Assembly (NCBI GenBank): GCA_014360895.1 | Contig: JACIWQ010000027.1 | Location: forward strand, 1 to 32,595 | Origin: Thermoflexales bacterium | GTDB lineage: Bacteria > Chloroflexota > Anaerolineae > B4-G1 > DUEL01 | Length of the DNA: 32,595 bases | Reading direction: 5' to 3' | Program-made: the position numbers and the translations under genes | Shown: one piece after another, positions 15,938-23,382 of the stretch | How the letters are laid out: each line of letters starts with the position of its first letter | Position numbering within the stretch: position 1 is the stretch's first letter | The notes under the pieces: model-generated | What the model saw: only the letters and a program-made list of their open reading frames with translations | Told to the model about the DNA's origin: nothing | Databases searched by the model: none

Positions 15938-17038
15938 TCACTGAGGTTTTGAGGCGTTGAACGACGCAGCCAGGGCCTCGTTGACAATCTGGCCCCCCCG
16001 CAGGGCCAGCCCCCGGGCCAGCGCGGGCATGTCCGCGACGGCCTGTTCCAGTCCCACATCGGCGATGTGGCGGATGTAGGGCCAGGCGGCGTTGTTGAAG
16101 GCGTGGGTGGACGTGCGGGGGAGCACGCCGGGGGCGTTAGGGACGCAGAAGTGGACCACCCCCTCTTCCACAAAGACGGGGTCCCGCAGGGTGGTCGGTC
16201 GGCTGGTCTCCACGCACCCGCCCTGGTCTATGCTGAAATCCAGGATGACGGCGCCTTTTTTCATGGAGCGGACCATCTCGCGGGTGACCAGGATGGGCGC
16301 CCGCGCGCCGGGGACCAGGACAGCGCCGACCAGGACCTCCACGAAGCGGACGACCCGGGCGATGTTGAAGGGATAGGCCACCATTGTGGTGACGCGACCC
16401 TCAAACATTTCGTCAATGCGGCGCAGTTTTTCCTGGTTCTGGTCCAGGATGTAGAGGGTGGCACCGAGGCCGTAGAAAGCGCGGGCGGCGTTGGTGCCCA
16501 GGACGCCCGCGCCCAGGATGGCGACGCGGGCCGCCGGGACGCCGGGGACGCCGCTCAGGAGCACGCCTCGCCCGCCCCAGTTGCTCTGCAGGAAGGTCGC
16601 GGCCAGTTGCGGCGCCATCCGCCCGGCCACCTCGCTCATCGTCCGCAACACCGGCAGCGTGCCGTCGTCTTCCTCTATCGTCTCGTAGGCGACGGCGCTG
16701 ACTCCCTTCTCCAGCATCATCTGGACGGTTTCCCGGCGGGCCGCGGCCAGGTGTAGAAAACCGCAGATAATCTGGCCCTCGTGGGTCCATTCCAGTTCCT
16801 CGCGGGTGGGGCGAACGGCTTTCAGGACCATATCGGCGCGCCGGTAGACCTCTTCGGTGGAGTAGACGATGCGACCGCCGGCCCGTTCGTAGTCGTAGTC
16901 GGAAAAGCCGGAGCCTTCACCAGCCCCCTTTTCCACGTAGCAGACGTGCCCGGCTCGGGTGAGCAGGTTGACGCCGTAGGGGGTCAGCCCAACCCGCATC
17001 TCCAGTTCCCGTCGTTCTCTGGGGATACCGATAATCAT
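15938..17038 (-). CDS. ald: Alanine dehydrogenase
   Basis: A 366-residue NAD-dependent amino-acid dehydrogenase of normal length. Visible features are Arg15 in 'ELEMRVGLTP', catalytic Lys73 ('LKAVRPT') and His96 ('FLHLAA'), the Rossmann motif GAGVLG at 176-181, and 'ILDFSIDQGG' carrying the conserved Asp. It interconverts L-alanine, NAD and water with pyruvate, ammonia and NADH. The ATG at 17038 has AAAGGAGTCTCGC upstream; an in-frame upstream start lies in the palindrome region and is not supported. It sits between vorC and the CoA-transferase in the same transcription unit, consistent with amino-acid catabolism or with disposal of reductant as alanine. Identification is firm; the physiological direction is inferred. 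Confidence 0.93.
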   Translation of the reverse strand: MIIGIPRERRELEMRVGLTPYGVNLLTRAGHVCYVEKGAGEGSGFSDYDYERAGGRIVYSTEEVYRRADMVLKAVRPTREELEWTHEGQIICGFLHLAAARRETVQMMLEKGVSAVAYETIEEDDGTLPVLRTMSEVAGRMAPQLAATFLQSNWGGRGVLLSGVPGVPAARVAILGAGVLGTNAARAFYGLGATLYILDQNQEKLRRIDEMFEGRVTTMVAYPFNIARVVRFVEVLVGAVLVPGARAPILVTREMVRSMKKGAVILDFSIDQGGCVETSRPTTLRDPVFVEEGVVHFCVPNAPGVLPRTSTHAFNNAAWPYIRHIADVGLEQAVADMPALARGLALRGGQIVNEALAASFNASKPQ

Positions 17039-17064
17039 GCGAGACTCCTTTCGTATTCCGGAAC

Positions 17065-17096
17065 CGTGCCGGGCACTTCCAAAAGTGCCTGGCACG
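17065..17096. repeat. Palindrome of the GTGCCxGGCAC type between vorC and ald
   Basis: CGTGCCGGGCACTT (17065-17078) pairs with AAGTGCCTGGCACG (17083-17096) with a single G:T pair and a CCAA loop. It begins 11 bp after the vorC stop. It lacks a T-run, so a terminator role is uncertain; it may stabilise or attenuate the polycistronic message. Confidence 0.6.
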
Positions 17097-17107
17097 TCGT
17101 CGCCACA

Positions 17108-17644
17108 TCACAGGGCGAATTCTGCGCCCTTGCGCAGCGCCTCTTTGTTCAGCGGGAGCCACTTCCGGTGGCGTTCCGCCAGGTGGTGATCCAGCGCCTG
17201 CTCCAGCGCCTCCAGCGGCAGGACGCCCAGGGCCTTCGTCAGCGCGCCCAGACAAATCATGTTGGCGACCCGCGCGTTGCCCATTTCCGTCGCCAGTTCC
17301 GTTGCCGGGACGTAGAGGACGCGGATGTCGTCCCGTTCGCTCCGACGGGGGATCAGGGACTGGTTGACCACCAGGAGGCCGCCGGGTTTGACCATCGGCT
17401 CAAAGGCCTCAAAAGAGGGGATGTTCATCACAATCGCCGCGCTGGGGCGGCGAACCAGGGGCGACCCGATTTCCTGGTCGGAGATGATGACGGTGCAGCG
17501 GGCTTTGCCGCCGCGCATTTCCGGGCCGTAAGAGGGAATCCAGGTGACGTGAAAGTCGGCGTCCATCGCGGCGTAGGCCAGCACCTGTCCGGCGAACAGG
17601 GTCCCCTGGCCGCCGAAGCCGGAGATAATGATTTCTTCCTGCAT
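17108..17644 (-). CDS. vorC: 2-oxoacid:ferredoxin oxidoreductase gamma subunit (VorC/KorC type)
   Basis: A 178-residue gamma subunit: 'IIISGFGGQGTLFAGQVLAYAA' (split at the conserved glycines), 'HVTWIPSYGPEMRGGKARCTVIIS' with the family YGPEMRGG motif, and 'VANMICLGAL'. In four-subunit enzymes it packs against alpha and forms part of the CoA site, helping oxidative decarboxylation of 2-oxoacids to acyl-CoA with ferredoxin as electron acceptor. The ATG at 17644 follows GAGGAGGCAACCC. It lies 48 bp after vorA, the spacer being largely a perfect palindrome, and 69 bp ahead of ald. Branched-chain specificity is inferred from the alpha and beta subunits rather than from this one. Confidence 0.88.
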   Translation of the reverse strand: MQEEIIISGFGGQGTLFAGQVLAYAAMDADFHVTWIPSYGPEMRGGKARCTVIISDQEIGSPLVRRPSAAIVMNIPSFEAFEPMVKPGGLLVVNQSLIPRRSERDDIRVLYVPATELATEMGNARVANMICLGALTKALGVLPLEALEQALDHHLAERHRKWLPLNKEALRKGAEFAL

Positions 17645-17664
17645 GGGTTGCCTCCTCAAATATG

Positions 17665-17699
17665 GAGGTGACAGTCACCTTCCAGGTGACTGTCACCTC
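17665..17699. repeat. Perfect 16-bp palindrome containing the vorA stop codon
   Basis: GAGGTGACAGTCACCT (17665-17680) and its exact reverse complement (17684-17699) with a TCC loop. The vorA TGA stop (17693-17695) lies inside the right arm. The same core recurs at 24466-24495. Confidence 0.85.
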
Positions 17700-18484
17700 T
17701 CCATCAGCGCGCGCACGCTGTCGGCCACTTTGGTGTCCCCCAGCGGGTAGTAGGGCACCATATTCTGCTTTGCCCACTCCAGCGCGTCCAGCGGCGACAG
17801 GCCCCAGTTGGTGTTGCAGGTGGAGATGATTTCCACCATAGAGAAGCCCAGGCCGGCCAGTTGAACCTGGAACGCCAGTTTGATGGCCTTTCTGGTGCGC
17901 CGGATGCTGGGCACATCCAGCACCGACTGCCGGGTGACGTAGGCCGCGCCAGGGAGCATGCCGATGAGTTCGGCCATCTTCATCGGCCAGCCCGCCGTCT
18001 CCACGTCCCGCCCACGTGGGGAGGAAGTCGTGACCTGTCCGGGCAGGGTAGTGGGGGCCATCTGCCCGCCCGTCATCCCGTAGATGGCGTTGTTGACGAA
18101 GATGGTGGTGATGAGTTCACCCCGGTTGGCGGTGTGGATAATCTCCGAGGTGCCGATGGCGGCCAGGTCGCCGTCCCCCTGGTAGGTGAAGACCACCTTA
18201 TCCGGGCTGACCCGCTTGATGCCGGTGGCCATCGCGGGAGCTCGTCCGTGGGCCGCCTCGCAGAAGTCCATGTTGAAATACTCGTAGGCCAACACCGCGC
18301 ACCCCACCGGCGCCACGCCAATCGTCCGCTCCCGAACCCCCAGTTCATCTATCACCTCGGCGATGAGCCGGTGGATGACCCCGTGGGTGCAGCCGGGGCA
18401 GTAGTGGGTGACCTTCGGCGTCAGGCTTTCCGGGTACGCGTAAACCAATTCCATGTCAGGGGGAACTTCAAGGATGGTATCCAT
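17693..18484 (-). CDS. vorA: 2-oxoacid:ferredoxin oxidoreductase beta subunit, thiamine diphosphate-binding (VorA-like)
   Basis: A 263-residue beta subunit. It carries '[14 protein letters not shown]' with two Cys of the [4Fe-4S] site, '[11 protein letters not shown]', '[15 protein letters not shown]', and the ThDP/Mg motif '[15 protein letters not shown]' continuing to '[18 protein letters not shown]'. This wording matches the VOR-type (3-methyl-2-oxobutanoate) beta subunits I recall better than pyruvate enzymes, though 2-oxoglutarate cannot be excluded. The start at 18484 is chosen for GGAGG five bases upstream; an ATG at 18496 overlaps the end of the KAP gene. In ordinary operons this gene directly follows the alpha subunit; here about 2.7 kb with two unrelated genes intervene. 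Confidence 0.9.
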   Translation of the reverse strand: MDTILEVPPDMELVYAYPESLTPKVTHYCPGCTHGVIHRLIAEVIDELGVRERTIGVAPVGCAVLAYEYFNMDFCEAAHGRAPAMATGIKRVSPDKVVFTYQGDGDLAAIGTSEIIHTANRGELITTIFVNNAIYGMTGGQMAPTTLPGQVTTSSPRGRDVETAGWPMKMAELIGMLPGAAYVTRQSVLDVPSIRRTRKAIKLAFQVQLAGLGFSMVEIISTCNTNWGLSPLDALEWAKQNMVPYYPLGDTKVADSVRALMER

Positions 18485-18495
18485 TGAAACCTCCA

Positions 18496-19929
18496 TTATT
18501 CAGAAATTGGAACCAATACGTTTTCACGAACCAGTCTTAACAGATGACCCATCACTTCTGGAGAAGGCATCTGAAGGCTGTATCCTGTGGTCTTGGCTAA
18601 ATGGCGTGCGAACTGGCAGAACTCTTTCAAAGGAGAGGGGGATCTTTCTATGTCCTCATCTGTCGCATTTTGTCCCTGAAAGCAAGCGTGAAGCGGGCTT
18701 CTCCCCTGAACAAACGCGATTAACTCTTCCGGATCCAACCGATAGTACATAGCGATCAGGAAAAGGAGCCAGAATGGAAAGGAGGCGGGCAGTCTGGAAC
18801 GCAATTCTTCAGCAGAAGGATCTTGGAGAAGTTGCAATAGATTTTGGAATTTATACACAATTTTCAGCATAGTGCGTGGAGTGCCCAGGGATGGGATGGA
18901 AAGCAATCTGTCTATCTCCATCCACCCGGGAAAATCATCTCCGTACCAATCTCGCGCCGCGTCGCTCAGCCGGCGCCAGGGGAAACCCCGGAAGACTTGC
19001 CGCACTGCCATAGTTTCCGCTGCGGTGGTGAGGCCCAATTCGTATTCAATATCTACAAGTTTTTCCAGATACCGGAAACCATAAGCGAGGTCTCTCTCCT
19101 CCCCCAAGTACTCCCGATATCGGCCTACTATAGCCCGTGCTGCGGCGATGTGATCCAGAGCCAGCACATAAGTGCATTTTTCAGTTTGGAGATGGACCTT
19201 CATCCATTCAAACATACGGACCATATTCTCAGGGGAGCAGCGATCCAGATCGTCTATGAAAATAGCCAATCGGTATTGTTTCGTTGAATCCATGGCCTCC
19301 GCTGCGTTCAAGATGCTCTCTACCAGGTCGTCCATTTTTTGGTGAATTTTGTCGGTAACTGATGCCAGTGTATCACGAGGTTCTGCGACCTGGGTTTCCA
19401 CCCATTGCCGAGCCGCTTTGACGGCGTCTCCCACGGGTCTGGCAACAGGGGTGAACAGAGATGCGATTTCTGGGCCAACTTCCAGGATCAGGTGAACCAA
19501 ATCGCGGGCGATATCTTTGTAAGAGGGGCCTTCCGACGGCAATTTCAGTTTAGGGTGACAGCACCCCCGGACCCGGCAGAATTTGTCAACGTTTTCTTCA
19601 ATGCGGCCCAGGGATTTGATCAGCCCTGCGGCCAGATCTCCCTCCATCTCATATTTCCATGCTTCAAACACACAGATCAAGACCTGAGTTTTTTCTTGAC
19701 AGTTCTGTTCCAATAGAGAGCGAATAACCTGGCTCAGCAGATAAGTTTTACCGGAACCCCAAGAGCCGTATACACCGATGACGCTTGGTCGCTCAGGTCC
19801 ACGGATGCGGCGAGCAATATCTTGAGCGATTGGTTGCCGTCCCAGTTCATCCGTCAGACTTCCGATTTCTTCAATCTGCCAGGAAAAGCGTGGAAAGGTG
19901 GATTGCCGTCTGTGCGCTGTGGTTGTCAT
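18496..19929 (-). CDS. KAP-family P-loop NTPase
   Basis: A 477-residue KAP-type NTPase. Walker A is GSWGSGKT at 55-62; '[17 protein letters not shown]' (about 89-104) is the KAP-typical segment after it; Walker B '[20 protein letters not shown]' spans about 221-240; 'YVLALDH' and '[15 protein letters not shown]' follow, as in KAP proteins. Many members carry membrane spans between the Walker motifs; here that region (about 105-215) has none that is convincing, suggesting a cytosolic form. KAP NTPases include PifA, the F-plasmid phage-exclusion protein; their mechanism is little known. The ATG at 19929 overlaps the TPR gene stop (ATGA), implying translational coupling. GC content is visibly lower than in the flanking vor genes. 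Function unknown; a defence role is a guess. Confidence 0.82.
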   Translation of the reverse strand: MTTTAHRRQSTFPRFSWQIEEIGSLTDELGRQPIAQDIARRIRGPERPSVIGVYGSWGSGKTYLLSQVIRSLLEQNCQEKTQVLICVFEAWKYEMEGDLAAGLIKSLGRIEENVDKFCRVRGCCHPKLKLPSEGPSYKDIARDLVHLILEVGPEIASLFTPVARPVGDAVKAARQWVETQVAEPRDTLASVTDKIHQKMDDLVESILNAAEAMDSTKQYRLAIFIDDLDRCSPENMVRMFEWMKVHLQTEKCTYVLALDHIAAARAIVGRYREYLGEERDLAYGFRYLEKLVDIEYELGLTTAAETMAVRQVFRGFPWRRLSDAARDWYGDDFPGWMEIDRLLSIPSLGTPRTMLKIVYKFQNLLQLLQDPSAEELRSRLPASFPFWLLFLIAMYYRLDPEELIAFVQGRSPLHACFQGQNATDEDIERSPSPLKEFCQFARHLAKTTGYSLQMPSPEVMGHLLRLVRENVLVPISE

Positions 19930-21125
19930 GTTCCCTCCAGGCGGCTGCACACCATGGCCAACGTTTTTCTGATTTGAGGGTAGTGCCTGGCCACTTCTTC
20001 CAGCAGCCGTCCGTCCTCGGCGAAGAGCAAGTTAACGGCTTCATTGAGTGCATTTGGGCTTGTTCCTGGACTCACCGTACCTTTTGGGATGCCGAGAATC
20101 TCTTCCAGTTCTTCCAGCGATTGCCCAGTGCTGCGAGCGGCCCGTTCCCACATAATCGCTGGGGAGAAATCCTGTCGGATCCGCCCTCGCAACGTATAGC
20201 GTAAGCTCTGGATGAGTGAGAGAGCTTCGCCGTATTTGCGTTGGGCCATCAAAATCCGAAAGCGCTGCTCATATATGGGTGTAATGGGGTGATTGAGATC
20301 ACCTGTATATAATTTTTCGGCCAGTTCCAGATAGTGCAGGGCCTTTGCTAAGTAATTTTCTCCTACTCGTTCTCCGGCATCGGTGGCTCCTTCCTCCACG
20401 TGTTCAGGGTAGCGGAGATTTTCCCGCCCTGCCTGCTCCTGATACAATTGGGCCAGTTCGGAAGCCAGCACATACCCGTTTTCCAGGCCCAGGCGAAGCC
20501 CCATTAGATATCGCTCTTCTAGGGTCTGTAGGACCCATCTATGGTACTCTTCCAGGTCCTTCTCGTCTTGGATTTCCCTCACAGGCGCACTATCTACCAG
20601 CACCCTGCGATAGTTTCGCAGAATGTCCATTACGCTGTCCCTTCGGACGTATTTTAATCCTTCATCCAAAAACTCCAAAGCACGTTGAGGGTCGTGCAAG
20701 AAACGCCCATAGTATATGGCCATATACACCCAATATCGCCAGTATGGAGCCTTCTTGGGAAGTTCCATCTCCTCAAGCGTGCGCGCAATGTCACGGGCAC
20801 GTTGTGGGTGATAATGCGAAGTGATTCGTAATTGAAGTTCATCGCACAACAGATCCACATTTTCCGGCCATTCATCCAACCCGCACTGGATCAACCGGAG
20901 CTCTGCTTCTCTATGACCCACGCGAGCAGCAACCATTGAGGTATTATGCCATTCATCAGGATTGCCTGTGTAATTGTCCAGGTCCTCCCATACTTGTTCA
21001 AATACCTCAAAAGCCCGATCAGGATTCACATATTCGTACTGGGTTACCTCGCGATAGAGACGCCAGAGGGGTTTCTCCCGCCGACGCCGGGAATCCGGTA
21101 ATTGAGTCATATTTAGGAAGTCCAT
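19926..21125 (-). CDS. TPR-like helical-repeat protein, partner of the KAP NTPase
   Basis: A 399-residue soluble protein without signal or membrane spans. Helix pairs with TPR-like spacing are visible: 'NPDRAFEVFEQVWEDL', 'AELRLIQCGLDEWPENVDLL', 'DPQRALEFLDEGLKYV', 'AKALHYLELAEKLYTGD' and 'RKYGEALSLIQSLRY'. The C-terminal part ('SLEELEEILGIPKGTVSPGTSPNALNEAV', split at prolines) looks like a separate small helical domain. No enzymatic motif was found. The ATG at 21125 follows AGGAGGCAAACT. It starts 35 bp after the vorB stop and overlaps the KAP gene by 4 bp, so it probably acts with that NTPase, perhaps as sensor or scaffold. Its GC content is lower than that of vorB or vorA, fitting insertion as a two-gene cassette. 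Confidence 0.68.
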   Translation of the reverse strand: MDFLNMTQLPDSRRRREKPLWRLYREVTQYEYVNPDRAFEVFEQVWEDLDNYTGNPDEWHNTSMVAARVGHREAELRLIQCGLDEWPENVDLLCDELQLRITSHYHPQRARDIARTLEEMELPKKAPYWRYWVYMAIYYGRFLHDPQRALEFLDEGLKYVRRDSVMDILRNYRRVLVDSAPVREIQDEKDLEEYHRWVLQTLEERYLMGLRLGLENGYVLASELAQLYQEQAGRENLRYPEHVEEGATDAGERVGENYLAKALHYLELAEKLYTGDLNHPITPIYEQRFRILMAQRKYGEALSLIQSLRYTLRGRIRQDFSPAIMWERAARSTGQSLEELEEILGIPKGTVSPGTSPNALNEAVNLLFAEDGRLLEEVARHYPQIRKTLAMVCSRLEGT

Positions 21126-21160
21126 AGTTTGCCTCCTAAAATGCAGAGGGGCGAAGATGC

Positions 21161-22225
21161 TTAACGGGTTTCCTGGTGTAGTTCCTCCAGTTTGGGCAGA
21201 ATCTCATCCGGCAGGGGGATGATGCCGCCCATGCGGCCGTAGAAGCGGACGGGGCAGCGGCCCTCCACCGCCAGCCGGACGTCCTCCACCATCTGCCCGG
21301 CGTTCATCTCCACCACCAGGATGCCCCGGACCTGCCGGGCCAGTTCGGCGATACGGGCCGAGGGGAAGGGCCAGACGGTGATGGGGCGCAGAAGGCCAGC
21401 CTTCAGCCCCTTCTCCCGCGCTTCCCGCACGACAGTCTGACAGACCCGGCCCACGGTGCCGAAAGCCACAATCAGCAACTCGGCGTCTTCGGTGGAATAC
21501 TCCTTCCAGCGGACCTCGTTGGCCGCGATTTCCCGCAGTTTGGCCTGCAGCCGGAGGTTGACCTTTTCCAGTTCCTCCTCCACCAGGTAGAGGGAGGTGA
21601 TGATGTTAGGTTTGCGGCCTTTTGCCCCGGTCAGCGCCCAGGCGGGCCGCTCTTCCGGTTTGCGGACGGGGCGCATCGGCGGCATCTCCGCCGGCTCCAT
21701 CATCTGGCCCAGGGAGCCATCGGCCAGGACCATTGCAATGGTGCGGTACTTGTCCGCTAGGTCAAAGGCCAGGACGGTCAGGTCAATGGCCTCCTGAATG
21801 TTGCCCGGGGCCAGGACGATGGGGTGGAAGTCGCCGTGGCCGGCCATCTTCACGGCCTGGAAGTAATCCCCCTGGGAGGGGGCGACGTTCCCCAGGCCGG
21901 GCCCGCCCCGCATCACGTTGATGATGACGGCGGGTACTTCGGAGCAGGCGATGTATGAAAAGCCCTCCTGCATCAGGCTGATGCCGGGGCTGGAGGAAGA
22001 GGTCATCACCCGGGCGCCCGCGCAGGCCGCGCCGTAGACCATATTGATAGATGCCACCTCGCTCTCGGCCTGCAGAAAGACCCGTCCCAGTTCGGGCAGA
22101 CGGTGGGAGAGGTGTTCCAGAATCTCGGTCTGAGGAGTGATGGGGTAGCCGAAAAAGGCCTCCACGCCGGCCCGGACAGCGGCCTCGGCGATGGCAGCAT
22201 TGCCTTCCCAGAGTTCTTTTGCCAT
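21161..22225 (-). CDS. vorB: 2-oxoacid:ferredoxin oxidoreductase alpha subunit (VorB-like)
   Basis: A 354-residue alpha subunit: '[27 protein letters not shown]' (split at the family GYPITP motif), '[27 protein letters not shown]', '[21 protein letters not shown]' (split), and '[19 protein letters not shown]'. The [16 protein letters not shown] wording is typical of branched-chain 2-oxoacid (VOR-type) enzymes as I recall them, unlike the RxGPSTG motif of many 2-oxoglutarate enzymes. With beta, gamma and delta it converts 2-oxoacids plus CoA to acyl-CoA, CO2 and reduced ferredoxin. The ATG at 22225 follows TGGAGGGAAC. It is 60 bp after vorD. The beta gene, normally next, is displaced by the TPR-KAP pair. 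Confidence 0.9.
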   Translation of the reverse strand: MAKELWEGNAAIAEAAVRAGVEAFFGYPITPQTEILEHLSHRLPELGRVFLQAESEVASINMVYGAACAGARVMTSSSSPGISLMQEGFSYIACSEVPAVIINVMRGGPGLGNVAPSQGDYFQAVKMAGHGDFHPIVLAPGNIQEAIDLTVLAFDLADKYRTIAMVLADGSLGQMMEPAEMPPMRPVRKPEERPAWALTGAKGRKPNIITSLYLVEEELEKVNLRLQAKLREIAANEVRWKEYSTEDAELLIVAFGTVGRVCQTVVREAREKGLKAGLLRPITVWPFPSARIAELARQVRGILVVEMNAGQMVEDVRLAVEGRCPVRFYGRMGGIIPLPDEILPKLEELHQETR

Positions 22226-22285
22226 GTTCCCTCCAGAATCACTCGCTGACGCGGAAAGTCAGTTTGTTGGCCCGACAGGCCCGTC

Positions 22286-22567
22286 CTACCAGCGCACGGT
22301 ACGAGGTTCCGTGCGGGCCGGTTCTGCGGCGGGTTGCTCCCGGCGCGCCCTCCGGCGGTAGACGGTGAAGACCACGTCGGGGCAGATGGTGGCGCACATC
22401 GCGCAGCCGATGCAGGCTTCGGGGTCCGTCACCTCTACGGGCCGGTACCCCCGGATATTGAAGCGGCCGTCGGCCAGTTTCAGAATGTGCACCGGGCAGA
22501 CAGAAACACAGAGTCCGCATCCTTTGCAGCGGTTCTCATCTATGATAACTATGCCTTTTGCGGCCAT
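22286..22567 (-). CDS. vorD: 2-oxoacid:ferredoxin oxidoreductase delta subunit, 2[4Fe-4S] ferredoxin (VorD-like)
   Basis: A 93-residue dicluster ferredoxin. Two complete binding motifs are visible: CKGCGLCVSVCP near residues 13-24 and CIGCAMCATICP near 52-63, followed by a basic, proline-rich tail of about 25 residues that is longer than usual. It passes electrons from the catalytic subunits to soluble ferredoxin. The ATG at 22567 follows ACGGAGGAAAT. It is the first gene of the vorDB-TPR-KAP-vorAC-ald-CoA-transferase run. Its ribosome site lies directly against the end of heptamer array C, and no sigma70 promoter is recognisable between it and the upstream gene. Confidence 0.9.
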   Translation of the reverse strand: MAAKGIVIIDENRCKGCGLCVSVCPVHILKLADGRFNIRGYRPVEVTDPEACIGCAMCATICPDVVFTVYRRRARREQPAAEPARTEPRTVRW

Positions 22568-22576
22568 ATTTCCTCC

Positions 22577-22681
22577 GTCGGTAGTCGGTAGCCGGTAGTC
22601 GGTAGTCGGTAGCCGGTAGTCGGTAGTCGGTAGTCGGTAGTCGGTAGTCGGTAGCCGGTAGTCGGTAGTCGGTAGTTGTTA
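22577..22681. repeat. Heptamer array C (15 x 7 bp, GTCGGTA/GCCGGTA)
   Basis: Fifteen contiguous 7-bp units in perfect phase on the plus strand: GTCGGTA with interspersed GCCGGTA, and a final degenerate GTTGTTA (22675-22681) that contains the TAA stop codon of the four-helix-bundle gene (22679-22681). The other end touches the ribosome site of vorD. Confidence 0.92.
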
Positions 22682-23059
22682 GTGGCGGGATTTGTTGGTG
22701 ACCGTGGCGAGAAGGCCAAAGAGCATTTTGATGATTTCTGCCAATTCGCTCTGAAGGGTCTGATAAACCGATTCCGGGAGATAGCTCACGTCTCGGGCAA
22801 TTTCCAGTTGTGTGCTCAGTTCGGCGGCTGATCCCAGCGCGATGTCTATGTGCCGGGCGAAGACTTTGGAGGAACGGCGAATATGACCTTCAGCAATGTT
22901 GGAGGGGATGGAAACAGCCGCCCGACGCATCTGGTCTGCCAGGCCGTACTGTTCCCGCTGAGGGAATGCCTCCGTGACCCGATAAATCTCCACCGCCAGG
23001 GCTTTAGACCTCTGCCAGACCTGGAGGTCTCGGTAATTCCTGACCTTTTCTCTCTCCAT
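22679..23059 (-). CDS. Four-helix-bundle protein (S23 / bAvd-like, 23S rRNA intervening-sequence protein family)
   Basis: A 126-residue helical protein of the S23 family: 'NYRDLQVWQRSKALAVEIYR' opens helix 1, 'QYGLADQMRRAAVSIPSNIAEG' (split at SIPSNIAEG) is the family signature, and 'FARHIDIALGSAAELSTQLEIA' the third helix. Relatives are encoded inside 23S rRNA intervening sequences, and the Avd protein of diversity-generating retroelements shares the fold and forms a basic pentamer that binds nucleic acid. Here there is no rRNA or reverse transcriptase. The ATG at 23059 follows GGAGAGGAGGGGCAAGCAG. The gene stands alone between two 7-bp repeat arrays, one ending 22 bp before its start and the other containing its stop codon. 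Function unknown; a link to the repeats is a hypothesis. Confidence 0.9.
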   Translation of the reverse strand: MEREKVRNYRDLQVWQRSKALAVEIYRVTEAFPQREQYGLADQMRRAAVSIPSNIAEGHIRRSSKVFARHIDIALGSAAELSTQLEIARDVSYLPESVYQTLQSELAEIIKMLFGLLATVTNKSRH

Positions 23060-23081
23060 CTGCTTGCCCCTCCTCTCCCTT

Positions 23082-23382
23082 CCGGCTATCCCCTTTCGGC
23101 TTCCGGCTAATCCCTTCCGGCTTCCGGCTAATCCCTTCCGGCTTCCGGCTAATCCCTTCCGGCTTCCGGCTAATCCCTTCCGGCTTCCGGCTATCCCCTT
23201 CCGGCTTCCGGCTACCCCCTTCCGGCTTCCGGCTATCCCCTTCCGGCTTCCGGCTATCCCCTTCCGGCTTCCGGCTATCCCCTTCCGGCTACCGGCTACC
23301 CCCTTCCGGCTTCCGGCTATCCCCTTCCGGCTTCCGGCTATCCCCTTCCGGCTACCCCCTTCCGGCTACCCCCTTCCGGCTA
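23082..23382. repeat. Heptamer array D (43 x 7 bp, mostly 21-bp superunits)
   Basis: A 301-bp array of exactly 43 heptamers with no indel. On the plus strand the units are CCGGCTT, CCGGCTA and TCCCCTT (or ATCCCTT, CCCCCTT), mostly in the fixed order CCGGCTT-CCGGCTA-xCCCCTT to give 21-bp superunits; near the right end the order shortens to CCGGCTA-CCCCCTT. The last unit (23376-23382) contains the TAG stop of the RmlA-type gene (23380-23382). The stretch 23060-23379 holds nothing else except the ribosome site of the four-helix-bundle gene. Confidence 0.93.

Noticed and set aside
22239-22520. Alternative open frame overlapping vorD
   Set aside because: It runs over the same strand in another frame with no ribosome site and no domain; vorD with its two cluster motifs is the real gene.
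22577-23382. CRISPR array
   Set aside because: Units are 7 bp and contiguous, without spacers, and no cas gene is present.
22577-23382. Diversity-generating retroelement with the Avd-like gene
   Set aside because: No reverse transcriptase, template repeat or variable repeat with adenine-specific changes is visible in the window.
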